Source: REEB481 sp964586595 (GTDB lineage: Bacteria > Bacteroidota > Bacteroidia > NS11-12g > UBA955). Taken from it: a stretch of 46,253 bases of DNA. The stretch spans positions 1-46,253 of the forward strand of contig CAZPHB010000018.1 in assembly GCA_964586595.1 (NCBI GenBank), in the 5' to 3' direction. A model generated the notes under the pieces. The model did not search any database, was not told the origin of the DNA, and saw only the letters and a program-made list of their open reading frames with translations. The position numbers and the translations under genes are program-made. Below, piece after piece: positions 31,384 to 38,665 of this stretch (the first letter of the stretch is position 1; every line of letters starts with the position of its first letter).

Positions 31384-31840
31384 ACCAAGTACCTTGTTTT
31401 TGGTGCGGCATGGCAAGGCCGATGAGCCCTGGGATTACGACCACGATTTTGAACGTCCGCTTACGCGAAAGGGCAAGCGGGATGTGGTGGCCCTCGCTAA
31501 AGTGTTGATTCAGGAGCAACGTGTTCCTGACTGCATCATCTCCAGTCCGGCGTTTCGCGCGGCACAAACAGCCCGCCGCCTGGCTGTTGAACTTGGTCTG
31601 GATCAGGATGCTGTTCAATATGAAGCGTCCCTGTATCCGGGAACAGAGGAAGCTTATGTACAATGCATTCAAAACACAGGCAGCCGTTCTGTGATGTTGG
31701 TGGCGCACAATCCGGTGATCGAGGTATTGGTGTTTCGCTTGTCGGGAGGCACCCTGAAACGGGTTCCCACTTCCGGATGTGCGGTATTTGCGCTGGCTGC
31801 AGATGGATCTGCTGAACTGGTGTTCCATCATTTTGATTGA
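31376..31840 (+). CDS. SixA-like histidine phosphatase
   Basis: 154 aa from the ATG at 31376, overlapping the DUF423 gene; the longer frame from 31331 lies inside that gene. The catalytic RHGK is at about residues 11-14 and the second His is in LVAHNPVIE; ISSPAFRAAQTA is also conserved. SixA proteins remove phosphate from phosphohistidine (for example on HPt domains or the nitrogen PTS). The target here is unknown. A strong bidirectional terminator follows. Confidence 0.87.
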   Translation: MPEPSTLFLVRHGKADEPWDYDHDFERPLTRKGKRDVVALAKVLIQEQRVPDCIISSPAFRAAQTARRLAVELGLDQDAVQYEASLYPGTEEAYVQCIQNTGSRSVMLVAHNPVIEVLVFRLSGGTLKRVPTSGCAVFALAADGSAELVFHHFD

Positions 31841-31862
31841 AGAAAGAATGCTTGCATTGCAT

Positions 31863-31894
31863 AAAAAAAGCGCGGTTTAAACCGCGCTTTTTTT
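31863..31894. terminator. Bidirectional intrinsic terminator
   Basis: A perfect palindromic stem GCGCGGTTT/AAACCGCGC (31870-31887) is flanked by seven As on the left and seven Ts on the right, between convergent genes, so it can stop transcription from both sides. Confidence 0.93.
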
Positions 31895-31916
31895 CATGTC
31901 GTGATGCCAGATTTTA

Positions 31917-32663
31917 TCATTCTACCTCAACCTGAGGGGCTCCGGAAGCATCCGGGCGGCCTTCAAGCACTGTAGGGCCGGGGTTCATTCCCAACAGGTT
32001 CATTTCCCAGATATACACGGCAAATTCTTCTTCCAGACTGCCACCCTGGAAACCTGGTAATGGTCCGGGAATATACAGTGTAGCTTTAGAGCCAACAGGC
32101 ACGCGTGTAATCCATTCTACCAGCGCCTGAATAGGAATAGACCTTACGGGAATGGTGAGTGGGCGCTTCATGTCTTCGGTGTTTTGCAGGACTTTATTGT
32201 TCTGATCCTTCACCACGAAATGAATCACCACCGTATCGTTCAGGGTAGGCACGGCATCCTTCCCGCGCGAAGTCATTTTAAACTGTGCCTTGGAAGGAAG
32301 TTCTTCTATGCCGCTTTTTTTCTTGTTGTCGGCAAGCCATTTGTTGGCGGCTTCTTTAGCCTTCTTCTCGCCTTCGGCGCGCAGCTTTTGCAGGTAACCC
32401 TGAAAGGTTGCATTGGCGCGTTTTTCAGAAACATCATAGCCACTGTCTTTCTTGATGCCATCTTCAAAACCTTTGGCAAAAGAAGAGTAGTCGATTTCTT
32501 TCAAACCTTCACCTTTGTAAGAGAAGGCGGTACGGAGGCCCAACATGTAGCTGAAGCTGTCTAATGGGGTTTTCAGGGTTTTAGAGGTGTTCACGGACTT
32601 GCCGCAGGAACCGAGGGTAAGCAATGCCAACAAGGGCAGCAATATTTTTTTGGTGGAATTCAT
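31917..32663 (-). CDS. FKBP-type peptidyl-prolyl isomerase lipoprotein
   Basis: 248 aa from the ATG at 32663 (the frame reaches a TTG at 32714). Lipobox LGSC after a hydrophobic N-terminus. Residues about 30-120 look like the FKBP_N dimerisation helices (DSFSYMLGLRTAFS...KGFEDGIKKD), and residues about 130-235 the FKBP domain (LNDTVVIHFVVKDQNNKVL, VEWITRVPVGSKATLYIPG). The active-site region is divergent from Mip/FkpA, so chaperone activity may outweigh catalysis. A near -7 box (TTTATTTG, 32679-32686) lies upstream. It follows the ABC-F gene by 56 bp. Confidence 0.83.
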   Translation of the reverse strand: MNSTKKILLPLLALLTLGSCGKSVNTSKTLKTPLDSFSYMLGLRTAFSYKGEGLKEIDYSSFAKGFEDGIKKDSGYDVSEKRANATFQGYLQKLRAEGEKKAKEAANKWLADNKKKSGIEELPSKAQFKMTSRGKDAVPTLNDTVVIHFVVKDQNNKVLQNTEDMKRPLTIPVRSIPIQALVEWITRVPVGSKATLYIPGPLPGFQGGSLEEEFAVYIWEMNLLGMNPGPTVLEGRPDASGAPQVEVE

Positions 32664-32719
32664 GAGCGGTATGAGTCGCAAATAAACACTTTTTCGAGCT
32701 TCTGTTTTACGCAATCTGT

Positions 32720-34339
32720 TTATGCGCCGTAAAGCTGTTCCCGGCGTTCCTGAATGGCTTTATCCTCTGCGTATTCCTCATAACTCATGTGGCGGTCGAT
32801 GATGCCGTGCGGGGTAATTTCAATGATGCGGTTGGCAATGGTATTGATGAACTCTTGGTCATGGCTGTGGAAGAGCACTATGCCTTTGTAGTCCACCAAT
32901 GCGTTGTTCAGGGCCTGGATGGATTCCAGATCGAGGTGGTTGGTAGGCTCGTCCATGATGAGGAGGTTGGGATTTTCCAACATCATTTTGCTGAGCATAC
33001 AACGCACCTTTTCGCCACCACTCAGCACCTTGGCCATCTTTTGGGTTTCTTCTCCGCTGAAGAGCATGCGTCCCAGAAAACCGCGGATGAACGTTTCGTC
33101 TTTTTCCGCGGAGAACTGACGCAGCCAGTCCACCAGATTGAGGTTCACCCCATCGAAATAGGAACTGTTGTCGTTGGGAAGGTTGGAGTATTTGATGGTT
33201 ACACCCCAGTGTACGGAGCCGCTAGAGGGTTGTGTTTCGCCCCAAAGCACCTTGAACAGGGTGTTCAACGCGAGTGTATTTCTGGAGAGGAATGCAATTT
33301 TGTCTCCTTTGGAAATTTTAAAATCTGCTTTGCTGAACAGGGGTTCATTGCCTGCCATGTAGCTCAGGTTTTCCACGTTCAGCACCTGGTCGCCGGCATC
33401 GCGCTCCGGTTTGAATACAATACCCGGATAACGGCGGGTGCTGGGCTGAATTTCTTCAATGTCCAGCTTGTCGAGCATCTTCTTACGCGCGGTTGCCTGA
33501 CGGCTTTTGGCCACGTTGGCACTGAAGCGGGCAATAAATTCAAGCAGTTCCTTTTTCTTTTCCTCGGCCTTCTTGTTCTGTTCAGAACGCTGCCTCAGCG
33601 CCAGCTGTGAGCTTTGGTACCAGAAGGTGTAGTTGCCGGTGAAAATCTTGATGCGGCTGTAATCAATGTCGCATACGTGTGTACACACATTGTCCAGGAA
33701 GTGACGGTCGTGGCTGACTACCAGAACTGTATTTTCAAAGTTGGCGAGGAAGTCTTCCAGCCAGCGGATGGTTTCCACGTCCAGGTCGTTGGTAGGTTCG
33801 TCCATCAGCAGCACGTCGGGGTTTCCGAACAGGCACTGAGCCAGCAGCACGCGTACTTTCTGGTTGCCGTTCAGTTCCTTCAGCGGCAGTTCGTGGTATT
33901 TTTCCGGGATGCCGAGGTTGCTCAGCAGGGTTGCTGCATCGCTTTCTGCGTTCCAGCCGTCCATTTCGGCAAACAGTCCTTCCAGCTCGCTGGCTCGGAT
34001 GCCGTCTTCATCGGTAAAATCTGCTTTGGCATACAGCGTGTCCTTTTCTTCCATGATCTTCCAGAGTTGCTGATGACCGCGCAACACGGTTTGCAACACG
34101 GGAACCTCGTCAAATTCAAAGTGGTTCTGCTTCAGCACGGCCATGCGCTTGCCGGGTTCCATATCGACCGAACCGGTATTGGGTTCAATTTCTCCGGATA
34201 GAATTTTCAGGAAGGTAGATTTTCCGGCTCCGTTGGCACCGATGATGCCGTAGCAGTTGCCGGAGGTGAATTTCAGGTTTACTTCGTCAAAAAGAACGCG
34301 TTTTCCGTAGCGAAGGGAAATATTGCTTACCGTTAGCAT
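32720..34339 (-). CDS. ABC-F family ATPase with degenerate second Walker A
   Basis: 539 aa cytosolic protein of two ABC domains without membrane segments, related to EttA/YbiT. Domain 1: IIGANGAGKSTFL Walker A near residue 33-44, and LLMDEPTNDLD. Linker rich in Lys/Glu (about 245-310). Domain 2: the Walker A position reads SRNTLALNTL near 352, lacking the Gly and Lys of GxxxxGKS, whereas LSGGEKVRCML and LLIMDEPTNHLD are normal. ABC-F proteins act on the ribosomal E site. It has a TAATTTTG promoter box 10 nt before the ATG. Confidence 0.93.
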   Translation of the reverse strand: MLTVSNISLRYGKRVLFDEVNLKFTSGNCYGIIGANGAGKSTFLKILSGEIEPNTGSVDMEPGKRMAVLKQNHFEFDEVPVLQTVLRGHQQLWKIMEEKDTLYAKADFTDEDGIRASELEGLFAEMDGWNAESDAATLLSNLGIPEKYHELPLKELNGNQKVRVLLAQCLFGNPDVLLMDEPTNDLDVETIRWLEDFLANFENTVLVVSHDRHFLDNVCTHVCDIDYSRIKIFTGNYTFWYQSSQLALRQRSEQNKKAEEKKKELLEFIARFSANVAKSRQATARKKMLDKLDIEEIQPSTRRYPGIVFKPERDAGDQVLNVENLSYMAGNEPLFSKADFKISKGDKIAFLSRNTLALNTLFKVLWGETQPSSGSVHWGVTIKYSNLPNDNSSYFDGVNLNLVDWLRQFSAEKDETFIRGFLGRMLFSGEETQKMAKVLSGGEKVRCMLSKMMLENPNLLIMDEPTNHLDLESIQALNNALVDYKGIVLFHSHDQEFINTIANRIIEITPHGIIDRHMSYEEYAEDKAIQERREQLYGA

Positions 34340-34349
34340 AAATGGGCCG

Positions 34350-34357
34350 CAAAATTA
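34350..34357 (-). promoter_or_regulatory. ABC-F gene -7 box (TAATTTTG)
   Basis: Minus-strand TAATTTTG exactly matches TAnnTTTG and ends 10 nt before the ATG at 34339, the same distance as at bshA and at the tRNA-Gln gene. Confidence 0.6.
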
Positions 34358-34402
34358 GCCGTTTTTGCGCGTTAGCGGCGGTTTTCATTTAAATTGCCTG
34401 TG

Positions 34403-35110
34403 ATGCTTTTTTTAATAACGCTGTTGCATTTGGGTAATCCGGGTCCGCATTGGTTGAGCCGCCCCGGTTTATTGCTGTTGCCCGGCAATCCGGAACAGCA
34501 GATTGGGCTCGCTTACCAGTCCGACCGCAATGCTTCAGGAGGCACCATGTACCATGCAGGAATGGTGGGAAGTCACTATTGGTTAAGTGGACAAATGGGC
34601 TTTCATGCTTACCGCCACAGCGCCATTGGTTCCGGTTCGAAAGGGCAACAATATCAGGCAGAGCTCCAACTGGCGTACCGGTATAAAAACCAACCTGAGC
34701 AAGGCATGCTGGGAAGCTTCTGGACCACAGGGCTACAGGTTTCCAGTTTCAATGCGCAATCGGAAGGGCTCCGGTCTTGGCGTGTGTCGGGAAATCAATA
34801 CATGCCCTACATCGCGGCAGGTATTGCGCTGCATCGGGGTATGTTCACACTGCAGCTGGCTGGAAAGGGGGGCTTAAGCAGGGTTTGGGCCGCGGAATTA
34901 AAGCAGTTAAACCCGGATTATACATTTTCGGATTTTGGTTTTACGCCAGGAAACTGGCAGCCCCAGCTCAGCCCTTCGGCAACGCTGTTTGCCGGCAGAA
35001 ACCGGGTGCGTTGTTTTCTGGGAAGTACCGCACAATCCAATGGAAATTCCTGGCAAAGACCTTACCATCATTTTGGCATCATGTGGAAGCCCGCCAAGGA
35101 ACAACCCTGA
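34403..35110 (+). CDS. Hypothetical, possibly outer-membrane beta-rich protein
   Basis: 235 aa from the ATG at 34403 (TTG at 34394 is possible). A short hydrophobic N-terminus (LFLITLLHLG) could be a signal peptide without a clear cleavage site. The rest is rich in Gly, Gln, Trp and Tyr with alternating strands such as AELQLAYRYK, FTLQLAGKGGLS and HHFGIMWKP, consistent with a small barrel or a secreted beta protein. No family is recognised. It is divergent from the ABC-F gene and convergent with exbD. Confidence 0.5.
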   Translation: MLFLITLLHLGNPGPHWLSRPGLLLLPGNPEQQIGLAYQSDRNASGGTMYHAGMVGSHYWLSGQMGFHAYRHSAIGSGSKGQQYQAELQLAYRYKNQPEQGMLGSFWTTGLQVSSFNAQSEGLRSWRVSGNQYMPYIAAGIALHRGMFTLQLAGKGGLSRVWAAELKQLNPDYTFSDFGFTPGNWQPQLSPSATLFAGRNRVRCFLGSTAQSNGNSWQRPYHHFGIMWKPAKEQP

Positions 35111-35114
35111 AAGA

Positions 35115-35528
35115 TTACTCGAACTTCTGGGTGGCAAGCACCATTTTGATGCCCAGCTTGGTACCAATTTGCATCACGTCCACCATGTCCTGAACCACCA
35201 GGTTTTTGTCCACCCGGAGCACAATATTCATGCTGTTATCCGGGTTGCTCGGATCGGCATTGGCATCGCGCAGCGCAGTGAGCTCCTGTTCCAGGTTGCC
35301 ATATTCAATTTCGCGCTGGTCAATGTAGTACTTTTTCTCCTCGGTAACCGTGAGCGTATATTGTTTCTTCTTAACGTCCTGAGTGGTTTTTGCCTGTGGA
35401 AGCTTGATGGGAATGATGTTCGGATTGGCTACTGTGGACACAATGAGGAAGAACAACAACAGGAAGAACATGATGTCGTTCAGGGCCTCTGTGCCCACTT
35501 CAGCATGTTTTTGCCTTCGCCTCATCAT
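35115..35528 (-). CDS. exbD: ExbD/TolR biopolymer transport protein
   Basis: 137 aa with one membrane helix (about residues 18-38, DIMFFLLLFFLIVSTVA) after a basic N-terminus MMRRRQKH. The helix carries the conserved Asp used in proton flow (LNDIMFFL). The periplasmic part contains KNLVVQDMVDVM. It works with ExbB to power TonB-dependent import or outer-membrane linkage. Its start overlaps the exbB stop by 4 bp, and only one ExbD is present, without TonB. Confidence 0.9.
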   Translation of the reverse strand: MMRRRQKHAEVGTEALNDIMFFLLLFFLIVSTVANPNIIPIKLPQAKTTQDVKKKQYTLTVTEEKKYYIDQREIEYGNLEQELTALRDANADPSNPDNSMNIVLRVDKNLVVQDMVDVMQIGTKLGIKMVLATQKFE

Positions 35529-36235
35529 AATCCGGGCTGGTTAAGCAGTTCTTTCACCTGCAGCTTGTTGTCTTCAATATGCTCAATGAAGCGCTCCACA
35601 CGGGCTTCCAGCAATTGATAACCTACGAAAGCAATCAAACCCACGATCAAGCCGGCCCCCGAAGTAATCATCTTCTGATACAAACCATCGGAAATGCTGG
35701 AGATGTTGATGTTGCTGTCCAGAGAGATTTTATAGAAGATGTTGATGATGCCGACAATCGTTCCCACAAAGCCCAGCATTGGTGCTATACGTCCGATGAG
35801 CGAGAGGTAGTTCAGGCGGTTTTCCATGCGGCTGATTTCCACCTGTGCCTTGTCGTTCATGGCGGTGTCTATATCGCTCAGGCTGGCGCCGAGGAAGTTC
35901 AGTCCGGTACCAACAACCTGAGCCTGCGCGGTGGGAATGCGCTCACAGTATTGCTGTGCACCTTTGATATTTCCATTGGCCAGATTGTCGCGCACGATGT
36001 TGATGAGGTTTTTGTCAATTTTTCCGCGCTGGTTCACATACAAGGCTCGTTCGATGATGTAGAACAAAGCGATGAAGAAAATCAGACCAAGTGGAATCAT
36101 CACCGGACCACCCTTCATCACCAGATCGAAGAAGGAGATGGACGATTCCTTGGCGGGAGCAGCTGCGTTAGCTCCAGCCGTTGTATCGGCAGCGGCAGCG
36201 GTGATTTGCAGCAGGGTGGCGTGTAAGAAGTTCAT
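35525..36235 (-). CDS. exbB: ExbB/TolQ/MotA proton-channel protein
   Basis: 236 aa from the ATG at 36235 (the frame reaches a TTG at 36250). Three membrane helices: about 45-65 (GPVMIPLGLIFFIALFYIIE), then the pair IAPMLGFVGTIVGIINIF and GAGLIVGLIAFVGYQLLE, in the TolQ order. An Ala/Thr-rich segment precedes helix 1. It forms the pentameric proton channel with exbD, its overlapping downstream neighbour. It may energise the TonB receptor at 23.7 kb, but the missing tonB leaves that open. Confidence 0.92.
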   Translation of the reverse strand: MNFLHATLLQITAAAADTTAGANAAAPAKESSISFFDLVMKGGPVMIPLGLIFFIALFYIIERALYVNQRGKIDKNLINIVRDNLANGNIKGAQQYCERIPTAQAQVVGTGLNFLGASLSDIDTAMNDKAQVEISRMENRLNYLSLIGRIAPMLGFVGTIVGIINIFYKISLDSNINISSISDGLYQKMITSGAGLIVGLIAFVGYQLLEARVERFIEHIEDNKLQVKELLNQPGL

Positions 36236-36289
36236 GTGTTGGTTAGGCAAAAAAAGCCAATTATTGTCATGGAACGCAGGTGCGCACAG

Positions 36290-36330
36290 AAAAATTATCC
36301 GCAGGCATGCACAATTTTGTGGATGCCTGC
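36290..36330 (-). terminator. Candidate terminator of ribBA
   Basis: The arms GCAGGCAT (36301-36308) and ATGCCTGC (36323-36330) form an 8-bp stem, extended inwards by CACA/TGTG. On the minus strand a TTTTT run (36294-36290) follows 6 nt after the stem, so the U-tract is displaced and termination may be weak. Confidence 0.45.
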
Positions 36331-36334
36331 CTGA

Positions 36335-37540
36335 TCAGAGGTCGTGACCCATGCGGGTCTGCTTGGTGTGCAGGTAGTTTCTGTTGTGTGGATTGGGCGC
36401 TACCTTGAGCGGAACATTTTCCACGATTTCCAGTCCATAGCTCACCAAACCGGTACGTTTCCTCGGATTGTTGCTCATGAGCCGCATTTTACTCACGCCC
36501 AAGTTGCGCAGGATTTGCGCTCCGATGCCATAATCGCGTTCATCCATCCTGAAGCCGAGGCTCAGGTTGGCATCTACTGTATCCAATCCTTGTTCCTGGA
36601 GTTTATAGGCCCTGAGTTTGTTCATCAAACCAATGCCGCGTCCTTCCTGATTCATGTACACAATCACGCCTTTCCCTTCCTGTTCAATCAACTGCATGGC
36701 CTGTTCAAGTTGTTCACCGCAGTCGCAGCGGCAGGATCCGAATACATCGCCGGTGAGGCAGCTGCTGTGTACACGAACCAACACAGGTTCATCGGGCGCC
36801 CATTCACCTTTCACCAGGGCCAGGTGCTCCTGTCCGGAATTGATTTGCCGGAAGGCGATGAGGCTGAAATCACCGTGTTGTGTAGGCATCTGCACAGCAA
36901 TTTCCCTTTTGATCAGGGTTTCGTGTTCCAGGCGGTAGCGAATGAGTTCTTCTATAGAAATAATCTTCAACCCAAACTTCCCGGCGACCATCATGAGGTC
37001 ATCCAGGCGCGCCATGGTGCCGTCTTCGTTGAGGATTTCCACAATACAGCCTGCGGGTTCAAAACCGGCCAAACGCGCCAGGTCGATGGCGGCCTCGGTA
37101 TGCCCTGCGCGGCGCAGCACCCCTTCAGCCTTCGCGCGAAGCGGAAAGATATGTCCGGGTTTGCCGAAATCATCCGGCGTAAATCCCGGATCAATCAGGG
37201 CCTGAATCGTTTTTGCGCGGTCCTGGGCGCTGATGCCTGTGGTACAACCGTGGCCCAGTAAATCAACAGAAACCGTAAATGCTGTTTCGTGGGTGGCGGT
37301 ATTTCTTCCCACCATCATTTCCAAACCGAGTTCGTGACAGCGCTCTTCGGTGAGCGGAACACAGATGAGCCCGCGGCCTTCGCGTGCCATGAAATTCACC
37401 AGCTCGGGAGTCATATTCCTGGCTGCAGTGACGAAGTCACCTTCGTTTTCACGGTCCTCGTCATCTACCACGATGACGAGTTTTCCGTTGCGGATGTCTT
37501 CGATAGCTTCAGCTACGGAATGCAGTTTGATGTCGGACAC
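36335..37540 (-). CDS. ribBA: RibBA: DHBP synthase and GTP cyclohydrolase II fusion
   Basis: 401 aa bifunctional riboflavin enzyme. Residues about 1-200 are 3,4-dihydroxy-2-butanone-4-phosphate synthase (VVDDEDRENEGDF metal-site block, HETAFTVSVD, TGISAQDRAKTI). Residues about 205-401 are GTP cyclohydrolase II with zinc Cys in CLTGDVFGSCRCDCGEQ and the GTP-site NQEGRGIGLMNK. It starts at a GTG (37540); SDIKLHSVAEAIEDI matches the usual start of Bacteroidota RibBA, supporting it. No FMN riboswitch is visible in the 42-bp gap before it. Confidence 0.96.
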   Translation of the reverse strand: MSDIKLHSVAEAIEDIRNGKLVIVVDDEDRENEGDFVTAARNMTPELVNFMAREGRGLICVPLTEERCHELGLEMMVGRNTATHETAFTVSVDLLGHGCTTGISAQDRAKTIQALIDPGFTPDDFGKPGHIFPLRAKAEGVLRRAGHTEAAIDLARLAGFEPAGCIVEILNEDGTMARLDDLMMVAGKFGLKIISIEELIRYRLEHETLIKREIAVQMPTQHGDFSLIAFRQINSGQEHLALVKGEWAPDEPVLVRVHSSCLTGDVFGSCRCDCGEQLEQAMQLIEQEGKGVIVYMNQEGRGIGLMNKLRAYKLQEQGLDTVDANLSLGFRMDERDYGIGAQILRNLGVSKMRLMSNNPRKRTGLVSYGLEIVENVPLKVAPNPHNRNYLHTKQTRMGHDL

Positions 37541-37582
37541 GAAACGTTAACAGTTAAGCGCCGCAAAAGTCGGAAAAATCCT

Positions 37583-38539
37583 TCACTGCTGCCCGATTCC
37601 TTTTACGGTTTTCAGGTGGTGCAGCATGTCTGCCGTCATGGCATCAAGGTCGAACTGATGTTTCCAGCCCCAGTCGGCGCGGGCGTGGCTGTCGTCAATG
37701 CTTCCGGGCCAGCTGTCGGCAATGGCCTGACGGTAATCGGGTGCGCAGGAAATGGTAAATCCGGGCATCACACGGGCAATGCTGTCGGCAATTTGCTGCG
37801 GAGTGAACGACATACCTGAAAGGTTATAGCTGCTTCTGATTTTGATTTGGTCGGCAGGAGCATGCATGATTTCCAGCGTGGCGCGGATGGCATCAGGCAT
37901 GTATAGCATGGGCAGCAGGGTGTCTTCACGCAGGAAGCAGTTGTGGTGGCCGGCTTGCAATGCGTCGTAGTAAATAGCCACAGCGTAATCGGTGGTTCCT
38001 CCACCGGGAGCGGCTTTCCAGCCAATCAGGCCGGGATAGCGCAGGCTGCGAACATCCAATCCATAGCGCTTGAAATAATATTCCGCGTAGCGTTCACCGG
38101 CCAGTTTGCTGATGCCGTAAACGGTATTTGGATCCATCACGCAGTATTGCGGTGTGTCGAGTCTGGGCGTATTGGGTCCGAAGGCAGCAATGCTGCTGGG
38201 CCAGTACACTTTCGCTACGCCGGCTTCCAATGCTGCGTCGAGCACATAGAACAGTCCGTCCATATTCAGCTGCCAGCCCAGCTTGGGGTTCTTCTCGGCG
38301 GTAGCGCTGAGCAGTGCCGCCAGGTGATAAATCTGGTGCGGCCTGAACTGCATGATGGTTTCCGCCACCCCTTTCTGGTCCAGCACATCGAGCTTTTTGT
38401 ACGGAACGTCGGCAACATTCCCCGCGTCGCGCACGTCGGTGGCCAATACATTTCCATTTCCATAGATACCGGCCAGTGTTTCCACCAGTTCAGTGCCGAT
38501 TTGCCCGCAGGCGCCAATTACCAGAATACGTTCTGACAT
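37583..38539 (-). CDS. SDR-type L-threonine 3-dehydrogenase
   Basis: 318 aa from the ATG at 38539. Extended short-chain dehydrogenase/epimerase fold: GACGQIGTELVE is the NAD loop, WPSSIAAFG carries the catalytic Ser, and VYGISKLAGE the Tyr-xxx-Lys. The stretch LRYPGLIGWKAAPGGGTTDYA and LPMLYMPDAIRATLEI identify the short-chain L-threonine dehydrogenase clade rather than a UDP-sugar epimerase. It oxidises threonine to 2-amino-3-ketobutyrate. It precedes ribBA on the same strand, 42 bp apart, and diverges from the nonulosonate operon. Confidence 0.9.
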   Translation of the reverse strand: MSERILVIGACGQIGTELVETLAGIYGNGNVLATDVRDAGNVADVPYKKLDVLDQKGVAETIMQFRPHQIYHLAALLSATAEKNPKLGWQLNMDGLFYVLDAALEAGVAKVYWPSSIAAFGPNTPRLDTPQYCVMDPNTVYGISKLAGERYAEYYFKRYGLDVRSLRYPGLIGWKAAPGGGTTDYAVAIYYDALQAGHHNCFLREDTLLPMLYMPDAIRATLEIMHAPADQIKIRSSYNLSGMSFTPQQIADSIARVMPGFTISCAPDYRQAIADSWPGSIDDSHARADWGWKHQFDLDAMTADMLHHLKTVKGIGQQ

Positions 38540-38651
38540 GAGCTGCAAAAGAAATGCATGGCCCTGAATTTTGGAACCCGGTCAATTAGGTATCTGTCAC
38601 ACCCTGCGTCAGGTTGCTGAGGTATCCCAATACCATAAGCGGGATTTCGGT

Positions 38652-38659
38652 TAAATTTG
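38652..38659 (+). promoter_or_regulatory. Promoter -7 box of the nonulosonate operon (TAAATTTG)
   Basis: TAAATTTG exactly matches TAnnTTTG. It overlaps the TTG at 38657 that would begin the longest frame, so the next in-frame TTG (38666), 6 nt after the box, is the likely start. No ATG is available in the N-terminal region. Confidence 0.55.
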
Positions 38660-38665
38660 CGCACC

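Noticed and set aside
36344..37261. 305-aa plus-strand frame opposite ribBA
   Set aside because: RibBA is unambiguous in both domains; this frame is an antisense shadow.
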